Positions 13,711-21,679 of a stretch of 32,563 bases of DNA are shown here, piece by piece. The number at the start of each line of letters is the position of its first letter. Positions within the stretch are counted from its first letter, which is position 1. The notes below the pieces were generated by a model. That model saw only the letters and a program-made list of their open reading frames with translations, was not told the DNA's origin and ran no database searches. The DNA comes from Nitrospira sp. (GTDB taxonomy: Bacteria > Nitrospirota > Thermodesulfovibrionia > Thermodesulfovibrionales > SM23-35), in the NCBI GenBank assembly GCA_016873615.1, contig VGWX01000024.1:1-32563 (forward strand). Reading direction: 5' to 3'. Made by a program: the position numbers and the translations under genes.

Positions 13711-15723
13711 ATGAAGTCTCTTGACTTTGATGCTCTATCCTCTTTGCACGCTCACCTGTCACATCTTACAGGTCTTTCCATTTCAGTGTATGGAGAAAAT
13801 GGAAACAGGATTCTTCTCCCGGTCAATGAAAATAAACTCCTCTCAGTTGTGAGAGCTACAACAACGGGAAGAGAGGAATACAATGAGTTTATGAAGAAAA
13901 ACCTCGAAAATACGATCCGGAAAAATGATGTTTCAATATCTAAGGGACCGGCAGATCAACATTATTTCTTCATCCCGCTTCGCATTGAAAATACGATCCT
14001 GATCATCACCGGAGGTTGCATCTACCTTTCTGTTCAGGATTTTGAGAATTTCTATAGAAAAAAGGGGCCATCTTACGGCCTCCTCCCTTATCAAATAAAA
14101 TCCTGGTATCCGGAGATATGTATCAGGGATTATGCAGATATTCAGGACAATGCCAGGCATATCTGCTCACTCTTCAGTCTTATCTTAAGTAGCGGTCATA
14201 AAGACAGGATTGCTGAGAAAAGGCACAGATTGATGAAAATTATTATCAGTCTTATATCCGAAATACGGTTTGATCAGCAGGCTGACGATGTATATGATAT
14301 TCTGCTCGACATCATCCTCTTCCTGTTCAATGCTGACAGCATTTCTATAATGATCAGGGACAATGACACATTTTCGACCCAAAAAACAGCCGGCAGATTG
14401 AGAGATCAACTGCAATCAATCCCGTTAACGGTCTCAGGCATTATAAGCGAGGTTGTTGAAAAACAGAGACCTGTATGCTCTGAATCCGTGATGGACATCC
14501 TGAGGTTAGGTTACCCTGATGCAGTCACATCGATTTATGCATTCCCCATTATATCTGAAAATAAGGTGACCGGATTATTAAATATCTTCAACTCTGAGGT
14601 ACATCGGGAGGATGCGGATATTATCTTCGGGATATGCAAGATTACCGGTTTTATAGTAAGGCTTACAGAATTACTGGATATGCGTAATAAATACCTGAAA
14701 GAAATAGACGTTTTGAATACAGCAACTGAACGCATTACCCCTGTGAAAGAACCTGATATGCTCTATGAAGCAATACTTGATACATCAGTGCATCTTGCAG
14801 GGGCAGAAAAGGGCTCTTTGATGATAGCAGATGATGATTTATGTCTTACGGTGAAGGCTGCAAAGGGGATACATAAAATGCTCCAGAGCGAGATAAAGAT
14901 CAAGGCAGGTGAAGGAATATCAGGTAGGGTCTTCAGAGAAGGCATGCCGCTTATAGTTGAGGACATCGAAAAACACGAGTGGGGTTCCTCTGTAAAAAGA
15001 TCAAAATACAGGACCGGCTCTTTCATTAGCATACCGCTGAAACTTGGGGAAAAAACTATCGGAGTTTTAAATATCTCTGATAAGATTACAGGTGCAGTAT
15101 TTTCCGAACAAGATATGGTTTTACTCCGCTCTTTTGCATCATTTGCATCTATTGCGCTTGATAGGTCAAGCTATTACAGTCTTGCCGGCCACCTTAAAGA
15201 ATTATCCATAACAGACTCTTTGACAGGCGTTTTCAACAGGCGGTATTTTGAGGAGAGGTTTTTTGAGGAAATCCAGCGTTCAAAACGGCACAGCCTCTCC
15301 TTTTCACTTGCCATGATAGACATAGATGATTTTAAACTCTTCAATGACACAGAGGGACACCTCGCCGGCGATGAGATATTGAAACATATTGCCAATATCG
15401 CAAAGGACAGCCTGCGTATTATTGACGTCATAGCGAGATTTGGAGGAGAGGAATTTGCAGTAATCATGCCACAGACAGATAAAGATGAGGCGTTTATGGT
15501 CACTGAAAGGATAAGGAAATCTATTGTGGAATACCTGCCACGCACATGGAATATTTTCCCGAATGACGCCATAACCATCAGTATCGGTATAGCATCATTT
15601 CCGTCTGATGGCAATGACCGAAAATCACTTATACGAAATGCGGATAAAGCGCTTTATACAGCTAAAATAAAAGGCAAAGACAGGACAGTGGTATGGGCAA
15701 ATCAGCAGGCTAAGCCTTTCTGA
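13711..15723 (+). CDS. Diguanylate cyclase with PocR-like and two GAF sensor domains
   Basis: 670 residues, no membrane segments, so a soluble sensor enzyme making c-di-GMP from two GTP. Residues about 5-150 look like a degenerate PocR-type ligand domain (LSHLTGLSISVYGENGN, later FFIPLRIENTILIITGG), but the cysteines usual in that family are missing. GAF domains follow at about 185-325 and 350-490. The GGDEF domain (about 505-665) has DSLTGVFNRRYFEE, the metal-binding AMIDIDDFK and an intact GGEEF active site. The inhibitory site RxxD (RIID) lies exactly five residues before it, so feedback inhibition by c-di-GMP is expected. It has AAGGA before the ATG and follows folK closely. Its last 14 bases overlap the convergent hisH gene. 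Confidence 0.93.
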   Translation: MKSLDFDALSSLHAHLSHLTGLSISVYGENGNRILLPVNENKLLSVVRATTTGREEYNEFMKKNLENTIRKNDVSISKGPADQHYFFIPLRIENTILIITGGCIYLSVQDFENFYRKKGPSYGLLPYQIKSWYPEICIRDYADIQDNARHICSLFSLILSSGHKDRIAEKRHRLMKIIISLISEIRFDQQADDVYDILLDIILFLFNADSISIMIRDNDTFSTQKTAGRLRDQLQSIPLTVSGIISEVVEKQRPVCSESVMDILRLGYPDAVTSIYAFPIISENKVTGLLNIFNSEVHREDADIIFGICKITGFIVRLTELLDMRNKYLKEIDVLNTATERITPVKEPDMLYEAILDTSVHLAGAEKGSLMIADDDLCLTVKAAKGIHKMLQSEIKIKAGEGISGRVFREGMPLIVEDIEKHEWGSSVKRSKYRTGSFISIPLKLGEKTIGVLNISDKITGAVFSEQDMVLLRSFASFASIALDRSSYYSLAGHLKELSITDSLTGVFNRRYFEERFFEEIQRSKRHSLSFSLAMIDIDDFKLFNDTEGHLAGDEILKHIANIAKDSLRIIDVIARFGGEEFAVIMPQTDKDEAFMVTERIRKSIVEYLPRTWNIFPNDAITISIGIASFPSDGNDRKSLIRNADKALYTAKIKGKDRTVVWANQQAKPF

Positions 15724-16321
15724 CGAAATCCCCGAAGTTTTTCAATATCATGAGACCGGTTTCCTGACTTTTCTCAGGATGAAACTGGGTTGCAAAAATG
15801 TTATCTTTCCAGACCATTGAAGTGAAGGTTATGCCGTAATCAGTGGTTGCTGATACCACTGCAGCGTCGTCAGGCACAACATAGTATGAATGTACAAAAT
15901 AGAAAAAAGACTCATCCTTTATCCCGTCAAATATCGGGGTTCTTCTCAGTATCTTCACATTATTCCATCCCATATGCGGCACCTTAAGATCTGTCTTAAA
16001 TCTCACAACCTTCCCTTTGAAAACATCCAGACCTTTATAGATTCCGAATTCCTCTGATTCAGTGAATAAGACCTGAAGTCCAAGGCATATGCCGAGATAT
16101 GGCTTGCCCTTCTGAATTGACCTCATAATGGATTCGGTCATAGATGTCTGCGCAAGATTTCTGATGCAGTCCCTGAATGCCCCGACCCCGGGAAGCACAA
16201 CCGCATCGGCATCATCAACTGCCTGCGGTTCTCTTACAACCCTTGCATCAACACCGACTTTGAGGAATCCCTTCTCAACACTCCTCAGATTCCCCATCCC
16301 ATAATCAACAATCGCAATCAT
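15710..16321 (-). CDS. hisH: Imidazole glycerol phosphate synthase, glutaminase subunit HisH
   Basis: 203 residues, normal length. It hydrolyses glutamine and passes ammonia to HisF, the cyclase subunit, for histidine and AICAR formation. The class I glutaminase triad is complete: Cys79 in YLGICLGLQ, His181 and Glu183 in QFHPEKS. The N-terminal IVDYGMGNLRSVEKGF and the VPHMGWN and YFVHSYY motifs are HisH-specific. No other his gene is in the window, so it is either detached from the his operon or continues it poorly; upstream is an unrelated divergent unit. No ribosome site is seen; a TATAAT box ends five bases before the ATG, suggesting a leaderless start. The 3' end overlaps the diguanylate cyclase gene on the other strand. 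Confidence 0.95.
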   Translation of the reverse strand: MIAIVDYGMGNLRSVEKGFLKVGVDARVVREPQAVDDADAVVLPGVGAFRDCIRNLAQTSMTESIMRSIQKGKPYLGICLGLQVLFTESEEFGIYKGLDVFKGKVVRFKTDLKVPHMGWNNVKILRRTPIFDGIKDESFFYFVHSYYVVPDDAAVVSATTDYGITFTSMVWKDNIFATQFHPEKSQETGLMILKNFGDFVRKA

Positions 16322-16326
16322 GTTTT

Positions 16327-16332
16327 ATTATA
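16327..16332 (-). promoter_or_regulatory. -10 box of hisH
   Basis: The minus strand reads TATAAT followed by AAAAC and the hisH ATG. The surrounding 30 bases are almost pure A/T, so chance matches are easy, and no convincing -35 hexamer was found. Confidence 0.3.
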
Positions 16333-16399
16333 TTATATATTACAGATTGTATAATATTATCTGAGTTTACACTTGAATTTGACATGAATTTGATTTTGT

Positions 16400-16429
16400 T
16401 TGACATTTGAGAGTTGCATATGTAAGAAT
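16400..16429 (+). promoter_or_regulatory. Promoter of the RRM/rpsU leader
   Basis: Perfect TTGACA at 16400-16405, 18-base spacer, then AAGAAT at 16424-16429 with an extended-type TG at 16421-16422. Transcription would start near 16436, about 175 bases before the RRM protein start and 26 bases before a terminator hairpin. Confidence 0.5.
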
Positions 16430-16461
16430 ATTTCGGTTTCGAGAGTTTTTGTCTTGTGAAG

Positions 16462-16500
16462 GGCCGCAAAGACTTTAGACTCAGCGGCCTTTTTGTTTTT
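16462..16500 (+). terminator. Intrinsic terminator/attenuator in the leader of the RRM gene
   Basis: GGCCGC (16462-16467) and GCGGCC (16484-16489) form a GC-only stem with a 16-base loop, followed by TTTTTGTTTTT. It lies between a good promoter and the RRM gene on the same strand, with no gene ending just before it. It therefore either ends a small RNA of about 65 bases or attenuates the operon. Confidence 0.75.
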
Positions 16501-16555
16501 ATTTTTTGTATTGGGCAAAGCGCTCAATAGCAGAGCTTTATAACAACCAAAGTTC

Positions 16556-16579
16556 TCAGGAGTGCAGTGCAACTCCTGA
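16556..16579 (+). promoter_or_regulatory. Hairpin in the 5' leader of the RRM gene
   Basis: TCAGGAGT and ACTCCTGA form a perfect eight-base-pair stem with an eight-base loop, ending 31 bases before the ATG. The stem hides a Shine-Dalgarno-like AGGAG, while the actual site GGAGGA (16593-16598) is outside. It could affect translation or mRNA stability. Confidence 0.4.
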
Positions 16580-16610
16580 CGAATCAGAACACGGAGGAGA
16601 AAAAGAGAAA

Positions 16611-16931
16611 ATGGCAAAAAGAATTTTTGTTGGGAACCTTTCTTACAAAGTGGATGAAGAATCACTCAAGGATGTATTTGCAAAGATAGGAGAGGTTCAG
16701 TCAGTTAAGATAATCACAGACAACGCAACCGGACGCTCAAAGGGGTTCGGTTTTGTAGAGATGGGCTCTGATGCAGATGCTGAGAAGGCAATTGCCAGCC
16801 TGAACGGCACTTCACTTCTTGACAGAAACATAACCGTTAATGAAGCAAGACCTCAGACCTCCAGAGGCAGGACTGACAGCAAAAGAGGTCAGGGTGGCGG
16901 TTTTGGAAGGAAATCCGGTAATTGGAGATAA
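16611..16931 (+). CDS. Small RRM-type RNA-binding protein
   Basis: 106 residues from the ATG at 16611. A single RRM fold fills residues 1-80: RNP2 IFVGNLSY near the N-terminus, RNP1 KGFGFVEM in the middle, both with the aromatic residues that stack on RNA bases. A short Gly/Arg/Ser-rich tail follows (SRGRTDSKRGQGGGFG), as in bacterial and cyanobacterial Rbp proteins, some of which respond to cold. The track's earlier start at 16506 lies in the leader and is rejected: it has no ribosome site, whereas GGAGGA lies 12 bases before 16611. rpsU overlaps its end by ten bases, so both are expressed together. The leader carries a terminator and a hairpin, pointing to post-initiation control. Confidence 0.93.
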   Translation: MAKRIFVGNLSYKVDEESLKDVFAKIGEVQSVKIITDNATGRSKGFGFVEMGSDADAEKAIASLNGTSLLDRNITVNEARPQTSRGRTDSKRGQGGGFGRKSGNWR

Positions 16932-17128
16932 AAGTAAACGGCAATGACGTTGAAAAAGCCCTAAAGATTCTCAAACGCCAGATCCAGAAGGACGGCCTTT
17001 TAAGGGAACTCAAGGAAAGGCGTTTCTACGAGAAACCTTCTGTTAAGTCCAGAAGAAAGCAGAGAGAAGCACACAAGAGGAGAATGAAGAACGCAAGAAT
17101 GAGAAGGCAAAGAAATCCTGCCATTTAG
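16922..17128 (+). CDS. rpsU: 30S ribosomal protein S21
   Basis: 68 residues, the usual S21 size. It binds the 30S platform next to the anti-Shine-Dalgarno end of 16S rRNA. The family core is clear: EKALKILKRQIQKDGLLRELKERRFYEKPSVKSRRK in outline, followed by an Arg/Lys-rich tail (KRRMKNARMRRQR). The start is a TTG overlapping the stop of the RRM gene (TTGGAGATAA), so translation probably depends on coupling. RRM-S21 neighbourhood is known from cyanobacteria and some other phyla. No clear terminator follows. Confidence 0.93.
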   Translation: MEIKVNGNDVEKALKILKRQIQKDGLLRELKERRFYEKPSVKSRRKQREAHKRRMKNARMRRQRNPAI

Positions 17129-17200
17129 GTTTTGTCTGAACTGATTCCATGATTCCTTTTTTTCTGTTCAGTAATGCACCTTTCATGACCAATGCCTTCG

Positions 17201-17230
17201 TTGACACAGTATAATTTTCCTTGATATACT
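17201..17230 (+). promoter_or_regulatory. Sigma70 promoter upstream of the chemosensory operon
   Basis: TTGACA at 17201-17206, 18-base spacer, TATACT at 17225-17230. It is 130 bases before the DUF4388 gene. A further TATAAT at 17274-17279 has only a weak -35. Confidence 0.5.
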
Positions 17231-17360
17231 CCATTAGTATTCATGGCATGTAGATTACTCTAAATATAAAGACTATAATCCAAATATTGGAACCCTTTGA
17301 ATATGCCGCAAAAATACTGCATGGGGCACACAGCATGACCGGTAAAGGTGATTAATTCAA

Positions 17361-18485
17361 ATGAGTCTTGTGGGACGGCTTGAAGACCTTGCCCTTTCTG
17401 ATATTTTTCAGATACTCAGTATAGGCAAAAAAACAGGCACCCTCCTTCTTAAGGGAAGCCGCGGGAATGCCCTTATAACCTTCAAAAATGGCCTCGTTGT
17501 AAGAGCAGAGACTGACGATATTGAAAAAACTCTCGGCGATGACCTGTTACATTCCGGGCTCATAAAAGACACTGTTTTCAATTTAGCTTCGGAAGTAAAA
17601 AAAAAGCTGCCTGCAAAATCCCACGTTGAAATACTCTTTGAACTCGGCTCCGTTAGTAAAGACACCCTGGAAAAAATAACAAAAAAAAGGATAGAGAGGG
17701 TTGTATGTCAACTGCTTGTATGGCAGGACGGTGATTTCCAGTTTGAACCCGATGATACAGACCCGAAAGGAAAGGTAGAGATATCTGACTTTGGCTGGGA
17801 GCTTTCAAAAGGAATGAGTCCGGAATATCTCTTAATGGAAGGGGCCAGGGTACATGATGAATCTTCACAGACTGCAACAGTTTCAACAGAGCAATTGACC
17901 GGGAGCCGGGAAGATGAGGAAGCATGGGAACAGGACTGGGATGTCATGCCCATTACGGAAAGAAAAGATATTTCGTCTTTGAGGGCCCTTACCCAGGAAT
18001 TACGGTTCCCGAATTCAGCATCAGAAATAACCCTTCTTATTCTAAGATTTGCAAGCGATATATTCCAGAGGGGCATCCTCTTTATGGTTGGCGATACAGA
18101 GGTTGTCGGACTTGGACAGTTTGGGCTCGACATAGATGGGGCTGATGAAAAGATAAGGGAGATAACTCTACCTTATGAAGAAAGCGCTTTTCTGGGAAAG
18201 ATTATACTGGAAAAACGTCCTTACAAAGGATTTGTGGAAAAAGATCCCGCAGTAGAGTCAATGATTCAGGAAATCGGAGGACAATGGCCTGATAAATTTG
18301 CCTTTTTCCCTATTATAGCTGAAGACAGGGTCGTTGCAATCCTTTATTGCGACAATCTGACGACTGAAGAAAAAGCAGGAGAGACAGAAGGTCTTGAGAT
18401 TTTCATAGATCAGGCGGGGCTTGCCCTTGAAAAATCTCTGCTCCAGAGAAAACTGCAGGAAATGGAAAAAAAGACCAAATCATAA
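17361..18485 (+). CDS. DUF4388 (PATAN-type) protein with C-terminal GAF-like domain
   Basis: 374 residues, cytoplasmic. The N-terminal 160 residues carry the DUF4388/PATAN pattern: MSLVGRLEDLALSDIFQIL, then GKKTGTLLLKG, then FKNGLVVRAET, and a second half with the helix LGDDLLHSGLI. This domain is known next to receivers and TPRs in gliding, phototaxis and pilus control proteins. A linker rich in Ser/Glu/Asp (about 165-200) precedes a GAF-like domain (about 215-370; FFPIIAEDRVVAILYCDN) that ends in a long helix. It opens the chemosensory operon, with AAAGGTGAT before the ATG. The role is probably that of an adaptor or input protein for the receiver and CheA encoded after it; ligand unknown. 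Confidence 0.8.
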   Translation: MSLVGRLEDLALSDIFQILSIGKKTGTLLLKGSRGNALITFKNGLVVRAETDDIEKTLGDDLLHSGLIKDTVFNLASEVKKKLPAKSHVEILFELGSVSKDTLEKITKKRIERVVCQLLVWQDGDFQFEPDDTDPKGKVEISDFGWELSKGMSPEYLLMEGARVHDESSQTATVSTEQLTGSREDEEAWEQDWDVMPITERKDISSLRALTQELRFPNSASEITLLILRFASDIFQRGILFMVGDTEVVGLGQFGLDIDGADEKIREITLPYEESAFLGKIILEKRPYKGFVEKDPAVESMIQEIGGQWPDKFAFFPIIAEDRVVAILYCDNLTTEEKAGETEGLEIFIDQAGLALEKSLLQRKLQEMEKKTKS

Positions 18486-18504
18486 TGTTTTTTTTAGTTC
18501 AATC

Positions 18505-18513
18505 TGTTAGAAT
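18505..18513 (+). promoter_or_regulatory. Extended -10 box directly before the first receiver gene
   Basis: TGTTAGAAT has the extended -10 form. The predicted start point is 18520-18521, at the ATG itself, and no ribosome site exists in the 35-base gap after the DUF4388 gene. It may be an internal leaderless promoter of the che operon. Confidence 0.4.
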
Positions 18514-18520
18514 TTAAAAA

Positions 18521-18910
18521 ATGCAGAGAGAAGCAGCCACTAAATCCATTCTTATCGTTGAAGATTCATCGACAACGAGGGCCCTCATCAGAGCTATTAT
18601 TGAAGAGATGGGAGACTTTACTATAGTGGAGGCTGGTTCAGGATTCGAGGCATTAAAGCTCCTTCCTACAGAGGAATTCAGCCTTGTCATAACTGATGTA
18701 AATATGCCTGATATCAATGGTCTTGAGCTTATCAACTTCATTAAGAATAATCCCAGATATACTCACATGCCCCTGATAATTGTGAGCACCGAGAGAAGCG
18801 AGGAGGATAAAAAACGTGGGATAGCGTTAGGCGCAATGGCTTATATTGCCAAGCCGTTCAAGGCTTATGAACTCCAGGAAGTTATAAAACAAGCTCTAAC
18901 AGGCATATGA
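18521..18910 (+). CDS. Stand-alone CheY-like receiver
   Basis: 129 residues, one receiver domain and nothing else. Acidic pocket Glu14-Asp15, phospho-acceptor Asp59 in VITDVNMPD, conserved Thr/Ser in IIVSTERSE and Lys in IAKPFK. The DNP.YTHMP-type segment and the ERSEEDKKRG helix are typical of receivers in alternative chemosensory systems. It probably receives phosphate from CheA, whose gene overlaps its stop by four bases (ATGA). One of two single-domain receivers in the operon: one may act on the output machine and the other as phosphate sink. Confidence 0.93.
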   Translation: MQREAATKSILIVEDSSTTRALIRAIIEEMGDFTIVEAGSGFEALKLLPTEEFSLVITDVNMPDINGLELINFIKNNPRYTHMPLIIVSTERSEEDKKRGIALGAMAYIAKPFKAYELQEVIKQALTGI

Positions 18911-20868
18911 AGGCCTCTAAAAAAGAATTCATCGCTGAGGCAGAAGATCTCCTTTTTGAATGTCAGCAGCTTGTTATCGAGATCCAGGGCACTTATCAAA
19001 CAGCATTAAATCCCGATACAATCAATGCGCTTTTCCGTTATATGCATACCCTCAAAGGACTTTCAGGTCTTTTTGGGAATAAGGGCATAACAGATATCAG
19101 CCATGCCCTGGAATCTCTTTTAGATGAAATAAGACTCGGAAAGATATTGATTAACGATACGATTGTGAATTTTCTATTCAAGAACATTGATATCCTGAGG
19201 TCTGCCATAGACGGGGTCAAGGAAGATCAGGAACCGGATTTGACCGAGGATATAAATAATATAAAGACCTTCAGGACGTCTTTGCAAGAAATGGCGATCG
19301 AAGTGAGTCTTCACGGACTTATTGATGAATCTATTGTTAAGGTGCTCTCAGAATATGAGGAACACAGGCTAAAGACAAATATAAAAAGCGGGAATGGCAT
19401 TTATCTTTTAAAAGCAGTTTTTGACCTTTCAACCTTTGACAAATCACTCGAAGAAACAACAAAAATAATAAAATCAAAAGGTGAACTGATATCCACCCTC
19501 CCTACATCTGCAGATGTGCCGAATGGCTCAATAGGATTCAACCTGATGTTTTCCACAAATATGCTCCTGAACGGGGTAAAGGAACACCTTGGTGAAAATA
19601 TTGAAGTTCTTGTGCAGGGAAAACAAACAGTAGTCCAGCCGCAGAAAAAACAGGAACAGTCTATTAAAAGCACAACAACCACGGTACGGGTTGACATAGA
19701 CAAACTTGACAGAATACTCAATACCATCGGAGAACTTACACTTGCAAAAGATGCCGTAAAAAGAATCGGCAAGGAATTAGCCGATGCATACCATTATTCG
19801 CCTTTTGTGCAAGACATAAACAAGATTTCTCAGACACTCGAAAGGAAACTTACAGAGCTTCAGGATGAGGTTCTTGAGATACGTATGGTCCCGGTAGGTC
19901 AGATATTCTCAAGACTCGCTCAGGTAATCAGGCGTTATTCAAGAGAGATAGGGAAAGAGATAGAACTGAACCTGTATGGGGAAGATACAGAGCTTGATAA
20001 ATCCCTTGCCGAGGAGATAGTTGACCCATTGATGCACCTTGTGAGAAATTCGCTCGACCATGGCATAGAGCCATCGGAAGAGAGGAAGAAAAAAGGCAAG
20101 AAAGAAAATGGCCGCATTGTTCTGAAGGCGTTCCAGAGGGGAAATCATGTTGTGATCGAGGTTAAAGATGACGGCGGCGGCATAGACACTGAAAAGGTAA
20201 GGGAAACAGCGATAAAAAAGGGATTGCTTGAGCCCGATGCCAAAGTGGAAGAACGTGAGTTTATTGATTTCATCTTCAACCCCGGTTTCAGCACAAAAGA
20301 TGTCGTGAGTGAAATTTCCGGCAGGGGCGTCGGCCTGGATGTTGTCAAGGAAAAACTCTCTGCCCTTGGTGGCTTTATAGAGGTTTATACAAAAAAAGAT
20401 AAAGGGACAACATTTACACTTACCTTGCCGATCACCCTTGCCATAATAAAGGCGCTTATTATTAAAGTCGGGCAGGAGAAATTTGGCATACCGATAACAA
20501 CCATATCTGAGACCATTGCGATCGAGCTACAGGACATTCAGACTATAGAATGGAAGGATGTCTATTATCTCAGAGGTGAAATGCTTCCTATAATCAGCAT
20601 AGCAAAAATTTTCAATATAGAGACAAAAAAAAGTGATTTTTCATTCGCAATCATTGTTGGGTTTGGCAAGAAAAAAATAGGACTGCTCGTTGATGAGATT
20701 ATAGGGCAACATGAGATTGTTATAAAGTCGCTCGGTGAATATTTCAAGGGCTTAAGTGGTTTTGCAGGCGCGGCAGAAATAGGGAGGCATGAAGTGCTGC
20801 TCATTCTTGATATAGAATCCATTATGGAAAAATCTCTCATAAAACAGGAGGGTGCCTCTCGTGTATGA
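18907..20868 (+). CDS. cheA: Chemotaxis histidine kinase CheA
   Basis: 653 residues. P1 (Hpt) domain 1-110 with phospho-acceptor His47 in RYMHTLKGLSG. A region of about 130 residues follows (about 115-245), which does not resemble the E. coli P2 domain. Dimerisation domain from about 256 (VRVDIDKLDRILNTIGELTLAK). ATPase domain with N-box HLVRNSLDHGIE (about 375), G1 VKDDGGGID (about 420) and G2 GRGVGLDVV. C-terminal CheW-like domain from about 508 for array coupling. All catalytic residues are present. Only one Hpt and no fused receiver, unlike many FrzE- or ChpA-type kinases. It is cytoplasmic, in arrays with the MCP and the two CheW proteins of this operon. Confidence 0.97.
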   Translation: MKASKKEFIAEAEDLLFECQQLVIEIQGTYQTALNPDTINALFRYMHTLKGLSGLFGNKGITDISHALESLLDEIRLGKILINDTIVNFLFKNIDILRSAIDGVKEDQEPDLTEDINNIKTFRTSLQEMAIEVSLHGLIDESIVKVLSEYEEHRLKTNIKSGNGIYLLKAVFDLSTFDKSLEETTKIIKSKGELISTLPTSADVPNGSIGFNLMFSTNMLLNGVKEHLGENIEVLVQGKQTVVQPQKKQEQSIKSTTTTVRVDIDKLDRILNTIGELTLAKDAVKRIGKELADAYHYSPFVQDINKISQTLERKLTELQDEVLEIRMVPVGQIFSRLAQVIRRYSREIGKEIELNLYGEDTELDKSLAEEIVDPLMHLVRNSLDHGIEPSEERKKKGKKENGRIVLKAFQRGNHVVIEVKDDGGGIDTEKVRETAIKKGLLEPDAKVEEREFIDFIFNPGFSTKDVVSEISGRGVGLDVVKEKLSALGGFIEVYTKKDKGTTFTLTLPITLAIIKALIIKVGQEKFGIPITTISETIAIELQDIQTIEWKDVYYLRGEMLPIISIAKIFNIETKKSDFSFAIIVGFGKKKIGLLVDEIIGQHEIVIKSLGEYFKGLSGFAGAAEIGRHEVLLILDIESIMEKSLIKQEGASRV

Positions 20869-21679
20869 GGAATTTTTCGGCCTCAGGCAGCGACCTTTCA
20901 GCAAAACGCCTGATCCTAACTTTCTTTTTTTAAGCAGGAATCATGAAGAGGCATTGGCAAGGCTTCAATATGCTGTAGAGGAAAAAGAACTTATCCTGCT
21001 CACAGGAGAGATCGGCAGCGGGAAAACTACACTGACCCGTGCCCTCATGGATTCTCTCGGCGAAAAATACAGGATTATTCTGATAATTAATCCGCAGCTA
21101 ACCCCGATGCAATTCCTGAGGACAATCGCAAAGCGCTTTGATTTAGATATTCCTTACAATTACAAAGATAATCTGCTTGATGCAATATACGAAAAGGTCT
21201 ACAAGGATTTTGAGTCCGGGATAACACCGGTTATAATAATAGATGAGGCGCAGCTGATACCAAACAAAAGCACCTTTGAAGAGATAAGGCTTCTTACGAA
21301 CTTCCAGCTCGATTACACAAACCTTCTGAGCCTGATACTCGTGGGTCAGACAGATTTGCGCAGGAGATTGAACCACAAGACATACCTTCCCTTAAAGCAG
21401 CGGATAGGAATGTTTTTTCATCTCGGACCCCTGACTGAGGATGAAATCAAAGGTTATGTGGAGCACAGGTTGAGGATTTCAGGGCTTGATAATCCCTTGT
21501 TTACAGATAGCGCGCTGAAACAGCTTTATCATTACTCAGGCGGGATACCAAGGGTAATCAACAGCCTTGCCACATCAGCCCTTCTTGAAGGATTCAGCAG
21601 GGAGCTGCGGATCGTGGATGAAATGCTTATGCATGAAGCAGCACGGGAGCTCGGATTAAATGGATATCGCCAAAATTAG
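20861..21679 (+). CDS. ExeA/GspA-like AAA ATPase within the chemosensory operon
   Basis: 272 residues from the GTG at 20861, which has AGGAGGG eight bases before it; the track's GTG at 20852 lies inside that site. The protein begins YEEFFGLRQRPFSKTPDP, the usual opening of ExeA-like ATPases. Walker A GEIGSGKTT (about 49-57), Walker B PVIIIDEAQ (about 122-130), a sensor-like VGQTDLR and the winged-helix end complete an AAA_22-type ATPase. ExeA of type II secretion has a membrane helix and a peptidoglycan-binding domain after this; both are missing here, so it is a soluble ATPase like those in polysaccharide export and transposition systems. It overlaps cheA by eight bases and cheW by 20, so it is a true operon member. 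Role in signalling unknown. Confidence 0.88.
   Translation: MYEEFFGLRQRPFSKTPDPNFLFLSRNHEEALARLQYAVEEKELILLTGEIGSGKTTLTRALMDSLGEKYRIILIINPQLTPMQFLRTIAKRFDLDIPYNYKDNLLDAIYEKVYKDFESGITPVIIIDEAQLIPNKSTFEEIRLLTNFQLDYTNLLSLILVGQTDLRRRLNHKTYLPLKQRIGMFFHLGPLTEDEIKGYVEHRLRISGLDNPLFTDSALKQLYHYSGGIPRVINSLATSALLEGFSRELRIVDEMLMHEAARELGLNGYRQN

Noticed and set aside
17043-17234. Minus-strand ORF over rpsU
   Set aside because: Shadow of the S21 gene; no start signal.
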